This document shows positions 10,348 through 20,708 of a stretch of DNA of 64,000 nt, piece by piece. The stretch spans positions 63,860,001 to 63,924,000 of the forward strand of contig CM060733.1 of NCBI GenBank assembly GCA_030704615.1. Direction: 5' to 3'. Every line of letters starts with the position of its first letter. The stretch's first letter is position 1. A program made the position numbers and the translations under genes. A model generated the notes under the pieces. That model did no database searches. It was not told the origin of the DNA and saw only the letters and a program-made list of their open reading frames with translations. Source of the stretch: Takakia lepidozioides. Taxonomy: Eukaryota > Streptophyta > Takakiopsida > Takakiales > Takakiaceae.

Positions 10348-11073
10348 GAAGCTTTACTTCCAGTAGAATTCTTATTACCTACTATGAGAACGGAATGGGG
10401 AAGAAGAATGGAATTGGAGGATTCAATTAAAGTCAGGAAACATGAGTTATATCATGTGGAGGAAGTACGTGCGGATGCAGCAGATAACATGACCAGAATT
10501 CAGATGAAGAGGAAGGATCAGTTTGATGAAGGTAAATTGAAGACTTTTAAGACGGGTGATTTGGTACTGTGGTTGCAGAAGAAGGGAAAGAATAAAGCTT
10601 CTAAGCTTAAGTCGCCATGGAAAGGACCTTATGTCATACAGAAGATGTATGATAACAACACAGTCATGTTACAAACCATTAACAAAGAGATACTTGGAAG
10701 AGTCAATGCCAATAAGTTGAAGGGATATAGTGGTATCCATGACAAACCATTGCAGCATGATTTGCATCTTGAAACACAGATGCCATCACAGCCTACACCA
10801 GTAACACCAATGGAGCATGAAGCACTTGTTGTTAAACCGAATGTGTATGGCCATAACAAAGAACACGGGTGTTCACACAGCCCACCACAATGTAACACAG
10901 CCTATCACAGCTCACCACAGTTTAACACAGTATATCACAGCTCACCACAATGTAACACAGCCTATCATAGTTCACCACAGTTTGACACAGTCTGTCATAG
11001 CCCAACACAGTCCATGCGGGTTGCACAGTCCATAGGGTCGGTGACAAGTGGACGCGGGTTAACGTCAGGAAAG
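10348..11073 (+). pseudogene. Element C: integrase C-terminal domain and repeat-derived tail
   Basis: End of a Ty3/gypsy polyprotein; the upstream part is cut off by LTR B. The frame begins EALLPVEFLLPTMRTEWGRR, continues through a basic region to the GPY/F module (LKSPWKGPYVIQKMYDNNTV, then VNANKLKGY). This module follows the catalytic core of gypsy integrases and contacts DNA. After about 150 codons the frame enters a tail encoded by CACAGCC-type repeats (10876-11030; peptides such as QCNTAYHSSPQF), the same repeat as in the LTRs. The frame meets TAG at 11074-11076 and then stays open in register. Confidence 0.85.
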
Positions 11074-11076
11074 TAG

Positions 11077-11688
11077 CCGGTAAGTGTAAGGTCAGCTTGG
11101 GAGTCAAACTCGGAGAAAAAGCCATGCGGACAGAGGGAGACGGGAGAGAGTTTAAATTTGAACACGTGGCCTAAGGGGCAAAGCACTCCACTTTGCATGT
11201 ACTGCAATAGCGGGTGTTATCATGCAAAAAGACAAACTGGGCCATCAAAGTACCTACCCGGTACAGCAGCCAAAATTAATTGCGGGCCCATTAATGCATC
11301 CAGGGAGCAGGTAACGGAACCCTTTACGCGTACAACAAAGGGGGACCTTTGCCACATGTGTTGTCCTAGTGGGCATTCCAAGTGGGAATGTGAGCAGATG
11401 GGGGTAAAATTGAGAAGTTACCCGAGGAGGCAACAGCCAATCAGGAACGTGAATTTCATGCAGGTGGTTCCCTCCAAGAAACAAGAACAACAAATTAGAA
11501 AAATTATGAGCGGAAGAGTCGGGGTTGCTCCGAAAGTCATGCCCAAATCTCTGACAGAGGTTCAAGGGGTAGAGTGCAAGGGCACTGCTGCACCTGTGGA
11601 GGATCAGGTTGCTCAGGGAGAAGATCTTGTAGGATCATGGCCTGACTGGTTTGTGAAACATCAAACAATGGAGGATCAGGGAGAACAA
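11077..11688 (+). pseudogene. Element C: post-integrase zinc-knuckle module
   Basis: In the same frame as the integrase tail, a second Cys/His segment follows: a Cys-rich CMYCNSGCYHAKRQTG and a canonical CCHC knuckle CHMCCPSGHSKWEC (C-x2-C-x4-H-x4-C). A basic segment with YPRRQQPIRNVNFMQV comes next. CCHC knuckles normally sit in Gag, so finding one downstream of integrase is unusual for Ty3/gypsy elements. The frame is interrupted by TAG at 11689-11691 (expected Gln). Position and sequence suggest a nucleic-acid-binding accessory protein; that role is inference. Confidence 0.65.
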
Positions 11689-11691
11689 TAG

Positions 11692-13050
11692 CAAGTTCTT
11701 CATGAAGACCCACAGCAGGCCATGCTTATGAGTTCCATAACCAGGACACTAAATTTGTTGGGCACTTGTGTGAAATCCCATGTTCCTTCCACACAATTGG
11801 CAGCATTGAGGGAGGAGCTCAAGCAAGAGTTTGAGGCAAGAATTGCCACTGAGTGTGCAAATAAGGTGGATGTGGAGGCCAACCATAAGTTGCGGAAAGA
11901 GTTGGAGGACGCTTAGTCTGCCCTACAGTTTGCAAAGGAAAACCTGATTGAAGCAGGTCTGGAGCAGGAGAAGTTGCATGAAGTGCAGAAGCAGCAGTTA
12001 TACCAGTTGCAAGTGAAGCATGAGGGCAAACTATAGGAAGTGAAGTTGCTTCATACAGAGTCGGAGGCAGTTCATCAGAGAATGACCATCCAATGTGCCT
12101 CACTAACAATTACTCTGGAGCAAACTGCATTAGAAGTTAACAAACAAGCAGAGAGATGTATGATGGTGGAGGCCGAGTCAGTCGAGCAGGGAAAACTCAT
12201 TGCTGACTTGAAGGCTACTATTTGTTGCAATGAGGATACCTTTCAACAGTACAGTCGGATTGAGGCTGAGAAGGACAGGTATATCCTGGAGTTGCAGCAA
12301 ACACTCACATCATGAAAGAATGAGCTTTCTGTGACTACCAAGGCTTGGAAGGAAGCCAATCTGACTGCTGCCTATGCAACCTTGGTTGAACCTCATGCAA
12401 AGCGTATGGAGGCTTTACAACAGCAGTTGGACATGTACAGACTCAAGGAGGAGCAGGCTCTTCGGGGTGCTACACAGAACTTGGTGGATAATCATCTTAT
12501 GCAAGTGTGGTTAACGCAAGGGCCGGTAGAAGGGAAGGCACCAAGGAAGCTCACCCAGGAGGAGATGAATGATCTCAGGCTGCAGGTGCAAAACATTGCC
12601 ACAACCACTATAGACAATGTCTATAGTAGAATAGCTGAGTTGCAGGATGATGTGGAAGGGCTGCAGACTCAAGTGGATGACTTGAGCTCCAACATTGACA
12701 AAAGAGCCTTTGTTCCTGAGGAACAGCTGGTGGCTACTTATTTGCATGCGAGGACTCTGATTTTCCAATCTTCATCACCGGAGGTGCAGGACTTGCCAAC
12801 CATAGGAGGGACAGTGGCGGCCATATCACAGCAGCCACAGCCGGTCGACACTGTTGATACCATGGCACTGCAGCAATTTGAGGTTTGGGGGGATGCATCT
12901 TTTAACCCACCTAGGACTCCTGCTGCACTTGAGTACAATCGGGCTATGATTATGCCCTTCAACCAAATTCCTATTTTGATGGATATGGCTCGGAAGGATT
13001 CAGTCCAGTTATTTGTGATAACGTGCAATGAAACAAGCAACATAGTATAA
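11692..13050 (+). pseudogene. Element C: coiled-coil accessory protein
   Basis: Continues the same frame. Long Glu/Gln/Leu/Lys-rich heptad-like stretches (AALREELKQEFEARIATE, LQFAKENLIEAGLEQEKLHE, IAELQDDVEGLQTQVDDLSS) predict coiled coils over about 300 residues. A non-helical C-terminal part contains WGDASFNPPRTPAALEYN. In-frame stops are TAG at 11914 and 12034 and TGA at 12313; the frame closes with TAA at 13048. Together with 10348-11688 this makes about 900 codons in one register behind integrase. It resembles a structural or virion-like protein in design, but no family is recognised. Confidence 0.6.
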
Positions 13051-13242
13051 TCCACAGCCCATGACCAAACTAGGTACCTCCTTGGTCTTGGTATAGATGT
13101 ACCCATGAACACTCCGGAAGGCAATTAATTCCCTCAGCATGGTGCCTACCTCAGACCAGTACCTCGCAAAATGGTGATCCTCAATGGGTCGGTTATTCAG
13201 AAGAACCTTAGTCCGAGTTGCCACCGGCAACCAAATGTGCAT
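13009..13242 (-). other. Antisense open frame in element C
   Basis: A 77-codon minus-strand frame (MHIWLPVATRTKVLLNN..., HHFARYWSEVGTMLRELI) sits where the plus strand is closed between the coiled-coil ORF and the next ORF. Its composition looks protein-like, and the WLP motif recalls the leader ORF of copies A and B, but the similarity is too slight to assert. It may be a small antisense gene or an inverted insertion. Confidence 0.3.
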
Positions 13243-13282
13243 GATCTAGTAATAGTGTGCCAAAGACTCTGAGCAGCAGAAG

Positions 13283-13960
13283 ATGCAGTCCAGATTTCAG
13301 AGTTATTCCACTGGGGATCATTGGATCTTACCTTCAGTTCCACCCCATACGTATCTGTATGATGTGAAGGTCATGCTGCAGAAGGATCCCCAGCTTCGTT
13401 CTTGGTTCCATTTTGCTTTGGACAGTTTGGCCAAGGAAAAATTTGGCTTTGACGATATTTTTTATAAGGGACATGAAGCCTGGAAATACTTACACTGTTC
13501 TAAGGTCATTGGCACACCTCTCACCTATACGGACAAGAAGCTTCGCGAGTATACTAATTTTGCTCGCAAGAGATTGATGCAAGTTCTAAAATTTAAGCTT
13601 CCAGACATGGTGGGCAAACACTGTGTGCCATGCAAGATTCCCGAGAAGCCCCATAAGATCAGAGCACCGAAAGGCAACAGCGGGGACGATGATTCGGATA
13701 CAACTGGTTCTATGGAGGAAATTTTGACATGGCGGAGGACTATGCACTACAGATGGTAGAGAAGAAATGACGGGGATTTCCTATGCCAGAGAAGTTACCT
13801 CCTTATCAACCAAAGGAAGGACAGACATTTCCATTTGGTGATTAGTCATCTCCACCAGCCAGTGACAGGGCTCGGGCTCGCACACAAAGCCCTCCACGGG
13901 ACTCTCACCGACAGAAGGGTGCTCGTTCACAAAGGTTTGCTGATCCTAAACAGTAAACCG
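13283..13960 (+). pseudogene. Element C: last ORF before the polypurine tract
   Basis: The frame at 13283-13759 includes WILPSVPPHTYLYDVKVMLQ, then FARKRLMQVLKFKLPDMVG and a CVPC motif. After a frameshift near 13725 it continues as DMAEDYALQMVEKK, TGA, then a Pro/Arg-rich tail (SPPASDRARARTQSPPRD) that meets TAG at 13843 and ends at a TAA near 13953. Unknown function; it belongs to the same extra region between integrase and the 3' LTR. Confidence 0.5.
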
Positions 13961-13978
13961 TGAGGACACGGCTTTTTG

Positions 13979-13992
13979 AGAGGGGGAGGGGT
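13979..13992 (+). promoter_or_regulatory. Element C: polypurine tract
   Basis: A purine-only GAGAGGGGGAGGGG ends three bases before the LTR start TGTTAGAGG at 13995. This is the expected primer for plus-strand DNA synthesis next to a 3' LTR, and it fixes LTR C as the 3' LTR of a plus-strand element. Confidence 0.85.
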
Positions 13993-13994
13993 AA

Positions 13995-14934
13995 TGTTAG
14001 AGGGTTGTCAGGGACTTAGATAGTTTTACGGGTTTTGTGGGGTACCCCTAATTTTTGCACAGACTTATGGATGGTAGACTTAGACCAACACAGGCCTTAG
14101 GGGTGGTATACAGGCTTACACAGTCAGTCATAGACTTATACAGTTAGACACAACTTGACACAGCTAGTCGCAGTCTGACACAACCTTACACAGCCTATCA
14201 CAGTCTATCACATCCTGACACAGCCCGACACAGTTAGTCACAGCCCGACACAACTCGACACAGCTCAACACAGCCAGTCACAGCCGACACAGTTGGGCAC
14301 AGCCTGTCACAACATTTGCAGGGAACGGTTACCAAGGCAGGGAACGACTGTGTGGGAACGACATCGGCAGCAGGAACGTGTATTCTATCTGGATGACAGT
14401 TAGTTAGAACAGCTTGCAGGTAGAAAAGGCAGAGTAGCAATGGAGGGAGGACACTTCTGGGATCACGACTTGGCCATCGGGAAAGGAAGGACGATCTGGA
14501 GCTGAGGAATGGAGAGTGCAGTGAAGGAGGAGTCGCGAACTGTTGATGCTTGAATCATGCAAGCCGTAGAGTTATACTGTAGAGCAGACTAGGGACACCA
14601 TGGCTTCGGCCTGACATTTGATAGAGCATAATCTGATACATATTCCATACTCACACTGTGTAGCGAGACTTGAGTGAAGCTGTGGAATGAAGGGATGAGT
14701 GATTGGAACATGGTAGATTGCTGAAGCAATCTGATGCTTAAATATAAATAGTAAGGTAATTTGCTGACATGAAGGCAAGAAAGAATACAAACAAGAAGCA
14801 CTTCCATGATACATTAGTTGTAGGTCCTGACTGATTGTTCTGAGCGGGCTGAGTGCTTAGAGATATCCAACTCTTCTATTTTGGAGTTCCCACCTCGGAT
14901 AGCGAAGGGATAGGTGAGTAAGAGCCGCTCAACA
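13995..14934 (+). mobile_element. LTR C, 3' LTR of element C (940 bp)
   Basis: Starts TGTTAGAGGG and ends GCTCAACA, and matches LTRs A and B in reverse orientation through the promoter-side block, the CACAGCC-type repeats (about 14100-14310) and the conserved 3' block before the terminus. It is more diverged than A is from B, so it is an older insertion. The methyltransferase-like frame begins within about 20 bp of its right edge. Confidence 0.9.
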
Positions 14935-16761
14935 AGGTCCATGGCGACATCTTGAGAGCTGGAATTGTACCAAGGTGAATGCCTATCAGATTACCAGATG
15001 CAAAGAGGTGCATGGTTGCATCGCCAAAGGCAGTAGCTGCAGCGGCACATTCTTCCTGGCATGGAGGAACCCTGGGGCTGACTCCATGTACACTGACGAT
15101 ATTGTGAAGGAGTGGCATTTGGAACATTTGTGTGATTGCCCTTGGTATGTGGACCTTCCGCCCGGCTCGCTCGACCCATCCGAGTTTCAATTGAAGCTGG
15201 ATGCTGAGGCCCGACGAAACCGGGCTCCGCTGCCTCCGCTGGGTGCAAAAGAGGCAAAAGCGCTTGCGAACTCCAGGAAAGCGGCGGAGCTTGCTCAGGC
15301 AGGAATTCAGGAGAAATTGAATGAGAAGAGTAAAGGCCAAAGGAAAAGGACAAGGAAACAGGTGAGTGCAGTAACACCCAAAAAACAGAAAACCATCGGG
15401 GCATCGGAGGAGGCGCAGGAGGGGACCCAAGAGACTGACTCGGACGATGACTTTGTTCAAGGTCCTGCGACTGCTGTTGCTGCTACCCAGTCACCGGTCG
15501 TCCGGGTTCCCAAGTCACTTCGGAGTGGGACTGGCTCTGCCAAGAAGTTGGCATTTGAGGGCGAGCCTACACGGCGGTGACGTTTACGCACAAGCCAAAG
15601 CTAGAACCTCCAACCATCATCCAATGTGTCAATGAGAGCTTCCTTGACGCTCTCGCTGCCAGGGCGAAGAAGGTGGCACACAACAAGTCTCTGGCAGAGC
15701 AGAAGGGGAAAGCCAAGAAGAGGGCTGCCGGTACAGAGCCTAAAGACACCCCTGGTTTTGAAGCCATGATGGAATTCTTCACGGCTGTGAGCACGGATTG
15801 CAAGAGCACTCGGGGGGGGGGGGGGGTGAGGTGGAGAGAGCTTGCGACATGATTCTCCTCGACATTCCAGATGGGGAGCTGCTGGAGGGCCTGGATGGTG
15901 TGCCCACTTGGAACAGGTTTACTGAGGACTACTGGAAAGCCGGGTTTGGGCTGGTGGGGATGCTTCTGGATGACGGTGGATGTGTGGTTGTCCTTGCCAC
16001 AAGAGGGAAGACCACAGAGAATGCGGTGGCAAGGTGGACACCGGAAAGTGTCACCCCGGTCCTCCTCAGAAAATGGTTCTGCATCAATACACAAGGGTTG
16101 CAAACAGAGGGCCAAAGTGTAAGTTATCAATCTATTGCATTCACCTCATATTGTGGTGTATCTAAACAAGATCCCGGAGTTGATCCCTCTTTTGTTGGAT
16201 GTACAGACATTGGTGTTTGAGGCATATTGCTTTGTGAAGAGAGGGTCTACGTTCAAATTCCGCAACGACGGTCGTCTTGTTGATGCCGCTGTGGACCCTG
16301 TTACCTACGATGTCCTCTACAACTATGTGCCCCACTCCAGTTTGCCGAAAGACACAAAGACAGGCAAACTGTGGCGGTACAGCCAGACCCGGAGCCCTGC
16401 TTTCATCCAAACCCTCATGGAGACGTGCTCGGATGTCCAAGGGCGGATTCTGGACCTCACATGCGGCACGAGTAAGCCTTCACGTGCTCAGTTTGTCCCC
16501 TGGCCCGATTGCAATTGCATGCCGCAAGCTATTAACCGCCCGCTTTGTTCCTCAGGTGCTTCAATGTGGGTAGGGACGTTGTCCGACAGGCATGTGTTCG
16601 CCTTCGAGCCAGATACTGCCCTCCACAACTCGGAACTTGCAGCGGCTGAACGTCTGCCGAAAGAGGAAGAGGCATCCTCGGAGGATGAGGAAAAATCCGA
16701 GAAGGAGCAGGGGGAGGAACAAGTTGGGATCGAGGCCGAGGAGCCCCCGGTGTACGAGTGA
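14918..16761 (+). CDS. Beta-class DNA amino-methyltransferase-like gene, 5' truncated
   Basis: Reads as a fused Cys/His-rich domain and amino-methyltransferase (N6-A or N4-C type) fold. Segment 1 (14918-15580) has Cys/His spacings like FAR1/FLYWCH fingers (WNCTKVNAYQITRCKEVHGC, then EWHLEHLCDC) and a basic QRKRTRKQ stretch followed by an acidic run. Segment 2 (15560-15820) is in another frame. Segment 3, after a G14 tract that shifts frame, gives CDMILLDIPDG, in motif IV position (usually DPPY), then LDDGGCVVVLATRG. Exons 16207-16471 and 16556-16761 give RSPAFIQTLMETC and ILDLTCGT (motif I, FxGxG-like); RHVFAFEPD is the acidic motif after it. Motif IV before motif I is the beta-class order. 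Introns are 16119-16206 (GTAAGT...ACAG) and 16472-16555 (GTAAGC...TCAG). No in-frame ATG lies upstream of 15087, so the 5' part was probably lost at LTR C. DIPDG lacks the aromatic residue, so catalysis is doubtful. Not seen: any recognition domain or partner. Confidence 0.6.
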
Positions 16762-16789
16762 GTGGTTGCATTGTAAGTTGCCTCCAGAT

Positions 16790-18551
16790 TTCGTGAGGCA
16801 CCTCCCTTCGCTCTCTTATTTCATTGAAACCCCATACGATGTCTGAGGCAGTCAACGGGTGGGTTAAGTGCAGGATTGAAGATGGCTTTGTGAGCTTTTT
16901 TAGGAGGGTCGTGCAGTAACTGGTTAAAGGAGGAGACAATTTTTTTGTGGTTGTCAGTAGCTTTTTGTTTGGTAATAAGATAGGCAGCTTTTTGGCTTCC
17001 CTACCCAATTTGGAGAGGCAGCCATCCAATTGGGTATAGCGGAGGGGGCATAAGCGCTTGGCAGTTTGTCAGGGTATTTAAACAGGTAATGCGAGGGTCG
17101 GATTTCTAGTTGTTGCATGGGTGGGACGTGACGGAGGTGGGTATGATAATGAGGGCACGTCGAATCGTGTGATACACATTAAGGTGAGAGGTCCATGCAC
17201 GTTTTTGTGTACGAGTAAGGTAACCTCCGTTTTGTTTTGAGCGAGTAGTTTGCGGGATCTCCGAAGGGGCAGAACATGTGGCGATGACACTTTTGGTCAT
17301 TTGTTGCATTATACATGTAAGCGCGACCTCAGCTTCAAGCTAGGTTCTGTCAGGGGACTGTGCTATGTTTGTATCGGTGAGGATGTAAGATAGTTTTAAT
17401 ATAAGGAAGGAGGCGGTTGGGTAGAAGTGATTGTGAAAAAACGACGATGTTGCCCTGAGGGAGTGGAGAGAGAATCCTAGATTGCGATGGTGGGATATGT
17501 ACTGCCAGTATGGGGCGGAAGGGAATGAGTGATGGCGGGAGGGATAGTGAGACGGGGTAGTGGTCAGAGTTGCATATACTGTCAATGTGATTGTGGCTGT
17601 GAAGATACTCCGGAATATTGTTCTGTATTCTAAGGTAGAAGCCATCAAGAAGACTTAGTGAGGAGTAATTGAGTCCGCCTTGTCTTGAGTAGTGGTGGTC
17701 GGCGGGTATATATCGAAATTTATGTAGTAGAGTAAATTTTGCCCATTCATGGTCAGTGAGGATGGGGGTTTGTGTGAGCCATTGTAAGTGTGGTCAAGTA
17801 GGGCGATATCTCGATTGAAGTCCCCTGCTAATATGAAGTGGTGATGTTGGTTTGTAGACTGGGTGACGGTATCTGAGATTGTGTATAGGAGGTCTGGGAT
17901 CAGCGGAAGGTCATCGATGTGTGAGGGCATGTATAAGTGTATGATGGTGATGGACTGGAGTGCAGGTAGATGTAGTTGGATGATTTGAAGATGGGAACGA
18001 AGAGGGATAGGAATAGGTAACTTAGTTGTGGTGTTGGGGGAGTGGTGAGTGCGGAGGATAGCTAGCGCAACTCCTCCTCGGGTAGGGTAATAAAGGAGTT
18101 TGTTTATATAGGAACTGTTAGGGTTATTTGTATTGAGTTTGGTTTCTTGTAAGAGAATAATATGTGGAGCCGTAGAGTCTGTGAGGAGACGTATGAGGCT
18201 TTGGATGCTGGTTGCAGCCAGCGAACCAACGTTCCAAGTGGTTATGGTAAGTGAGTTTATGGTTGCGGAGGGGATCGGTTGGGAGTGGCTAGATTCAGCG
18301 GGTGTTGGAGGAGCCCTGTGTGTAGGTTCAAGTGATGGGGGTGAGGGTGGGGGTGGGGTAGGTGGTGGTTGATAACCGGCAATATTGGAACTAGCTTGGA
18401 TGGTGGCGGCAAGGATGCTTTGGGATAGGAATGGGAATTTGCTGGTGATAGTGTCGGAGTCTAGTGTGGGGTTTGCTAACTGTTCACCGAGTATTTTGTG
18501 AACTTCCCCGGGCTTTGGATTGTAGGAGGTGAAGTGATGCGTGTAGGTCAA
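16790..18551 (-). pseudogene. LINE fragment: AP-type endonuclease and decayed RT region
   Basis: Non-LTR retrotransposon ORF2 start. The endonuclease/exonuclease fold is recognised by TTWNVGSLA, HIILLQETKLN, GGVALAI, FILAGDFNRDIAL and, after a frameshift near 17650, IDSICNSDHYPV at about 17545-17590. A Pro-rich linker (PPPTPPPPSPPSLEP) precedes it. Downstream to 16790 the frame is broken by many stops, with only a LINE-like linker (LTASDIVWGFNEIRE) visible. The endonuclease would nick target DNA for target-primed reverse transcription. The piece ends head-on against the methyltransferase-like gene. Confidence 0.8.
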
Positions 18552-19478
18552 AGAGATAGTGTGGAGGGGCTAGGTATTGGTGAAGAACATGGAGGCACTA
18601 CGACATTAAGTACACTGGGATCTCTGTATTGCATAGATGAGTGGGCAATTGGAACATTATCATATATGTTTAAGCAGGGGCCATAGAATATTGCAACAAA
18701 GGTGGGCGGCCAAAGCCATTTTGGGAGTGTGATAAGTCTGGTACTTGACATGATAGCAGATTCAGGCAGGTGGTAACATTCATGTGGATCTATCATAGTT
18801 ACTTGCAGTGACACATAAGATTCATGGTGATATGCATCTGTGGCAGGTACAGCATAGCACGGGAGTAGAATTTGGGGAGTAAACTGACCTGAAACGTTGT
18901 GGGGCGCCTGGGGAGGGTGAGCTGGCCAATACCTTGTAAATGATGTTAAATTGAGTAGAATTTTGCCACCTATAGTATGGTGGGCGCCTGTAAATGAGTT
19001 TTGTGAGGTCTGATGAAGTTGAGATATGCAAATCTAAAGTATGCAATCTGCTCTGAGCAGTTAGCAAAAGACAGTCCCTAGAGTCACGAGTGTTGTAGCA
19101 GTAGGTAGTGAACCAGCAAGTAGAAAATTGAAGTAGGGGCATTCTTGGAAAAATACCTGGGTATGCTTCGTGTAAGAAGAGACACAGGTGAGAGAAGGGG
19201 TGCTTCCTGATGGTGTTCAGAGGATTGTAGTGAGTGGCTTTATAGAAAAGATGGGGGAGGGTGTAAGAACCTGCTGGGGCAGCGAATCTGCCAATGTAAG
19301 AGAGTGTGCACCGTGGGGGGGAAACAACGGGCACCACCTGGCATTCCCAATGCACAATGGCCTCCAGCAGCTCCCTTAACTTTTGGGGCTTCATTAGGGG
19401 TGAGAAGCCCCCACTCGGAGCCTCCGACCTCCTCAGACTTTCCCCAACCATTCTCGCATTTGTCCATTTGTCCAGCAC
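18548..19478 (-). pseudogene. Possible LINE ORF1 region
   Basis: Two minus-strand frames (18548-18814 and 18822-19478) lie immediately upstream of the endonuclease, where ORF1 or the 5' part of ORF2 is expected. Cys-rich endings (VLCCTCHRC) and Pro/Ser-rich composition are visible, but there is no recognisable RNA-binding domain. Assigned to the LINE by position only. Confidence 0.35.
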
Positions 19479-19532
19479 TAGGTAAACTGAATGGGAATTA
19501 GGGCTCTATCTTGTTGTCCGATTGCTCCATGT

Positions 19533-20612
19533 TCAACAGATCTTGAGCCGGCTATAAGGTCCATCTTCTTGCCTTGGGCGGGCATAGGTACGAGTAGCAC
19601 ATTGCTCATTGTGTCCAGATCTAATGCCAATTACCAGCACCCCGTAATGAGGTGACAAAGTTGCCATTTCATGGCTGGCTGCCACTTTCTGCTGTTTACT
19701 GCCATGCTTCTTTGGTATATTTTGCTGAAGATGGCCTTCAAAACAAGGTCTTGGTTTGGGGCGCTCCAATCCTCTAGTGGCAGACCTGTATGTCTTTCGG
19801 AGGGCATTGGTGAAGGCCATTCTCGAGTCTTCAGGGACATTTGACCCATAACTAATGGCATCGTGCTTTGTATGTAAGACAATCCGAGTGGCAGGGACTT
19901 CATAGGAGTGGTGACCAGCCAGGGATATAGTCATCTTGTTATTTATCATGGCCATCGCGTTGGAAGGCACGACTGCCTCTTTCAGCCAATTATGCATTTT
20001 GATATGATCAGGTAGGCAGAGATTGTTCCAGATGGTAATTAGGGGGGCCTGCTGCTCGGCGTTGCGGCTGGTTCTACTAGTTGTTTCCAATTTCTCTCCC
20101 ATTTTCCAGAAATCATCAGCTAAAGCACGTTCAAGGTTGTGCGATCTGGCTTCCATATCAATAGCCCTGACCACATCATGCTAGAGTTTTCCATTGTTCA
20201 CGACATCCCATAAAGTACTTGTGAACGAGTTATTCATGGCAGCAATACATACCATTTGGTTGTCGTGTGCTGGCATTTTCAGACAGTGTGTGGCAATATG
20301 CTCGTTTGCAAGCTCCTGCCCGCAAGCTGGTAGCTCTTTTGGGAATACTTTTGTTGCGTTGGAGTTGAGCAAGAGACATATAAGTTGCACGGTAGCAGCG
20401 GCAGTTAGATTTCCCATTTGGATGTCCCGAGCGGTGGAACTTTTGCATTGCAGAGAGTTCGGAGCAGGGATCCCTGCTGCTGGGGAGGCTCCACGACGGC
20501 CGGGCGCATCACAGGCGGGGCCTGTCCCCGCAGATCGACTGATGTTGTGGTGCTCCGGCATCTTCTCTCCTTGATGGTGAGCTCTGGCCGCCAGTGAGGT
20601 GGAATAAACCAA
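19533..20612 (-). pseudogene. Unknown protein, one frame with an internal TAG
   Basis: The minus-strand frame of about 360 codons is broken only by TAG at 20181-20183, where CAG would keep it open (NNGKL-stop-HDVVRAIDMEARSHNLE). The N-terminal part is Ala/Pro-rich, the middle has KVFPKELPACGQELANEHIA, and the C-terminal part has HHSYEVPATRIVLHTKHD. A basic segment (KTYRSATRGLERPKPRPCF) may bind nucleic acid. I do not recognise the family; the context suggests a transposon-encoded protein. Confidence 0.45.
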
Positions 20613-20708
20613 CGGAAATTACCCAACCAAGCCAGAAGCCAGGGTTTTGGGGGTCTTATCTTCCAAATCCAAGGAGGTCCGCCATGGTCCATGGAGGCAG
20701 GCTGCATG

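Noticed and set aside
14934-16761. Methyltransferase-like gene as the internal region of an element whose 5' LTR is LTR C
   Set aside because: A polypurine tract precedes LTR C and integrase lies upstream in the same orientation, so it is a 3' LTR. The TGGCGAC behind it is not the primer site seen in copies A and B.
16532-17029. Minus-strand frame overlapping the methyltransferase-like 3' exon
   Set aside because: Only the part above about 16790 resembles LINE; the rest is the antisense shadow of the plus-strand exon.
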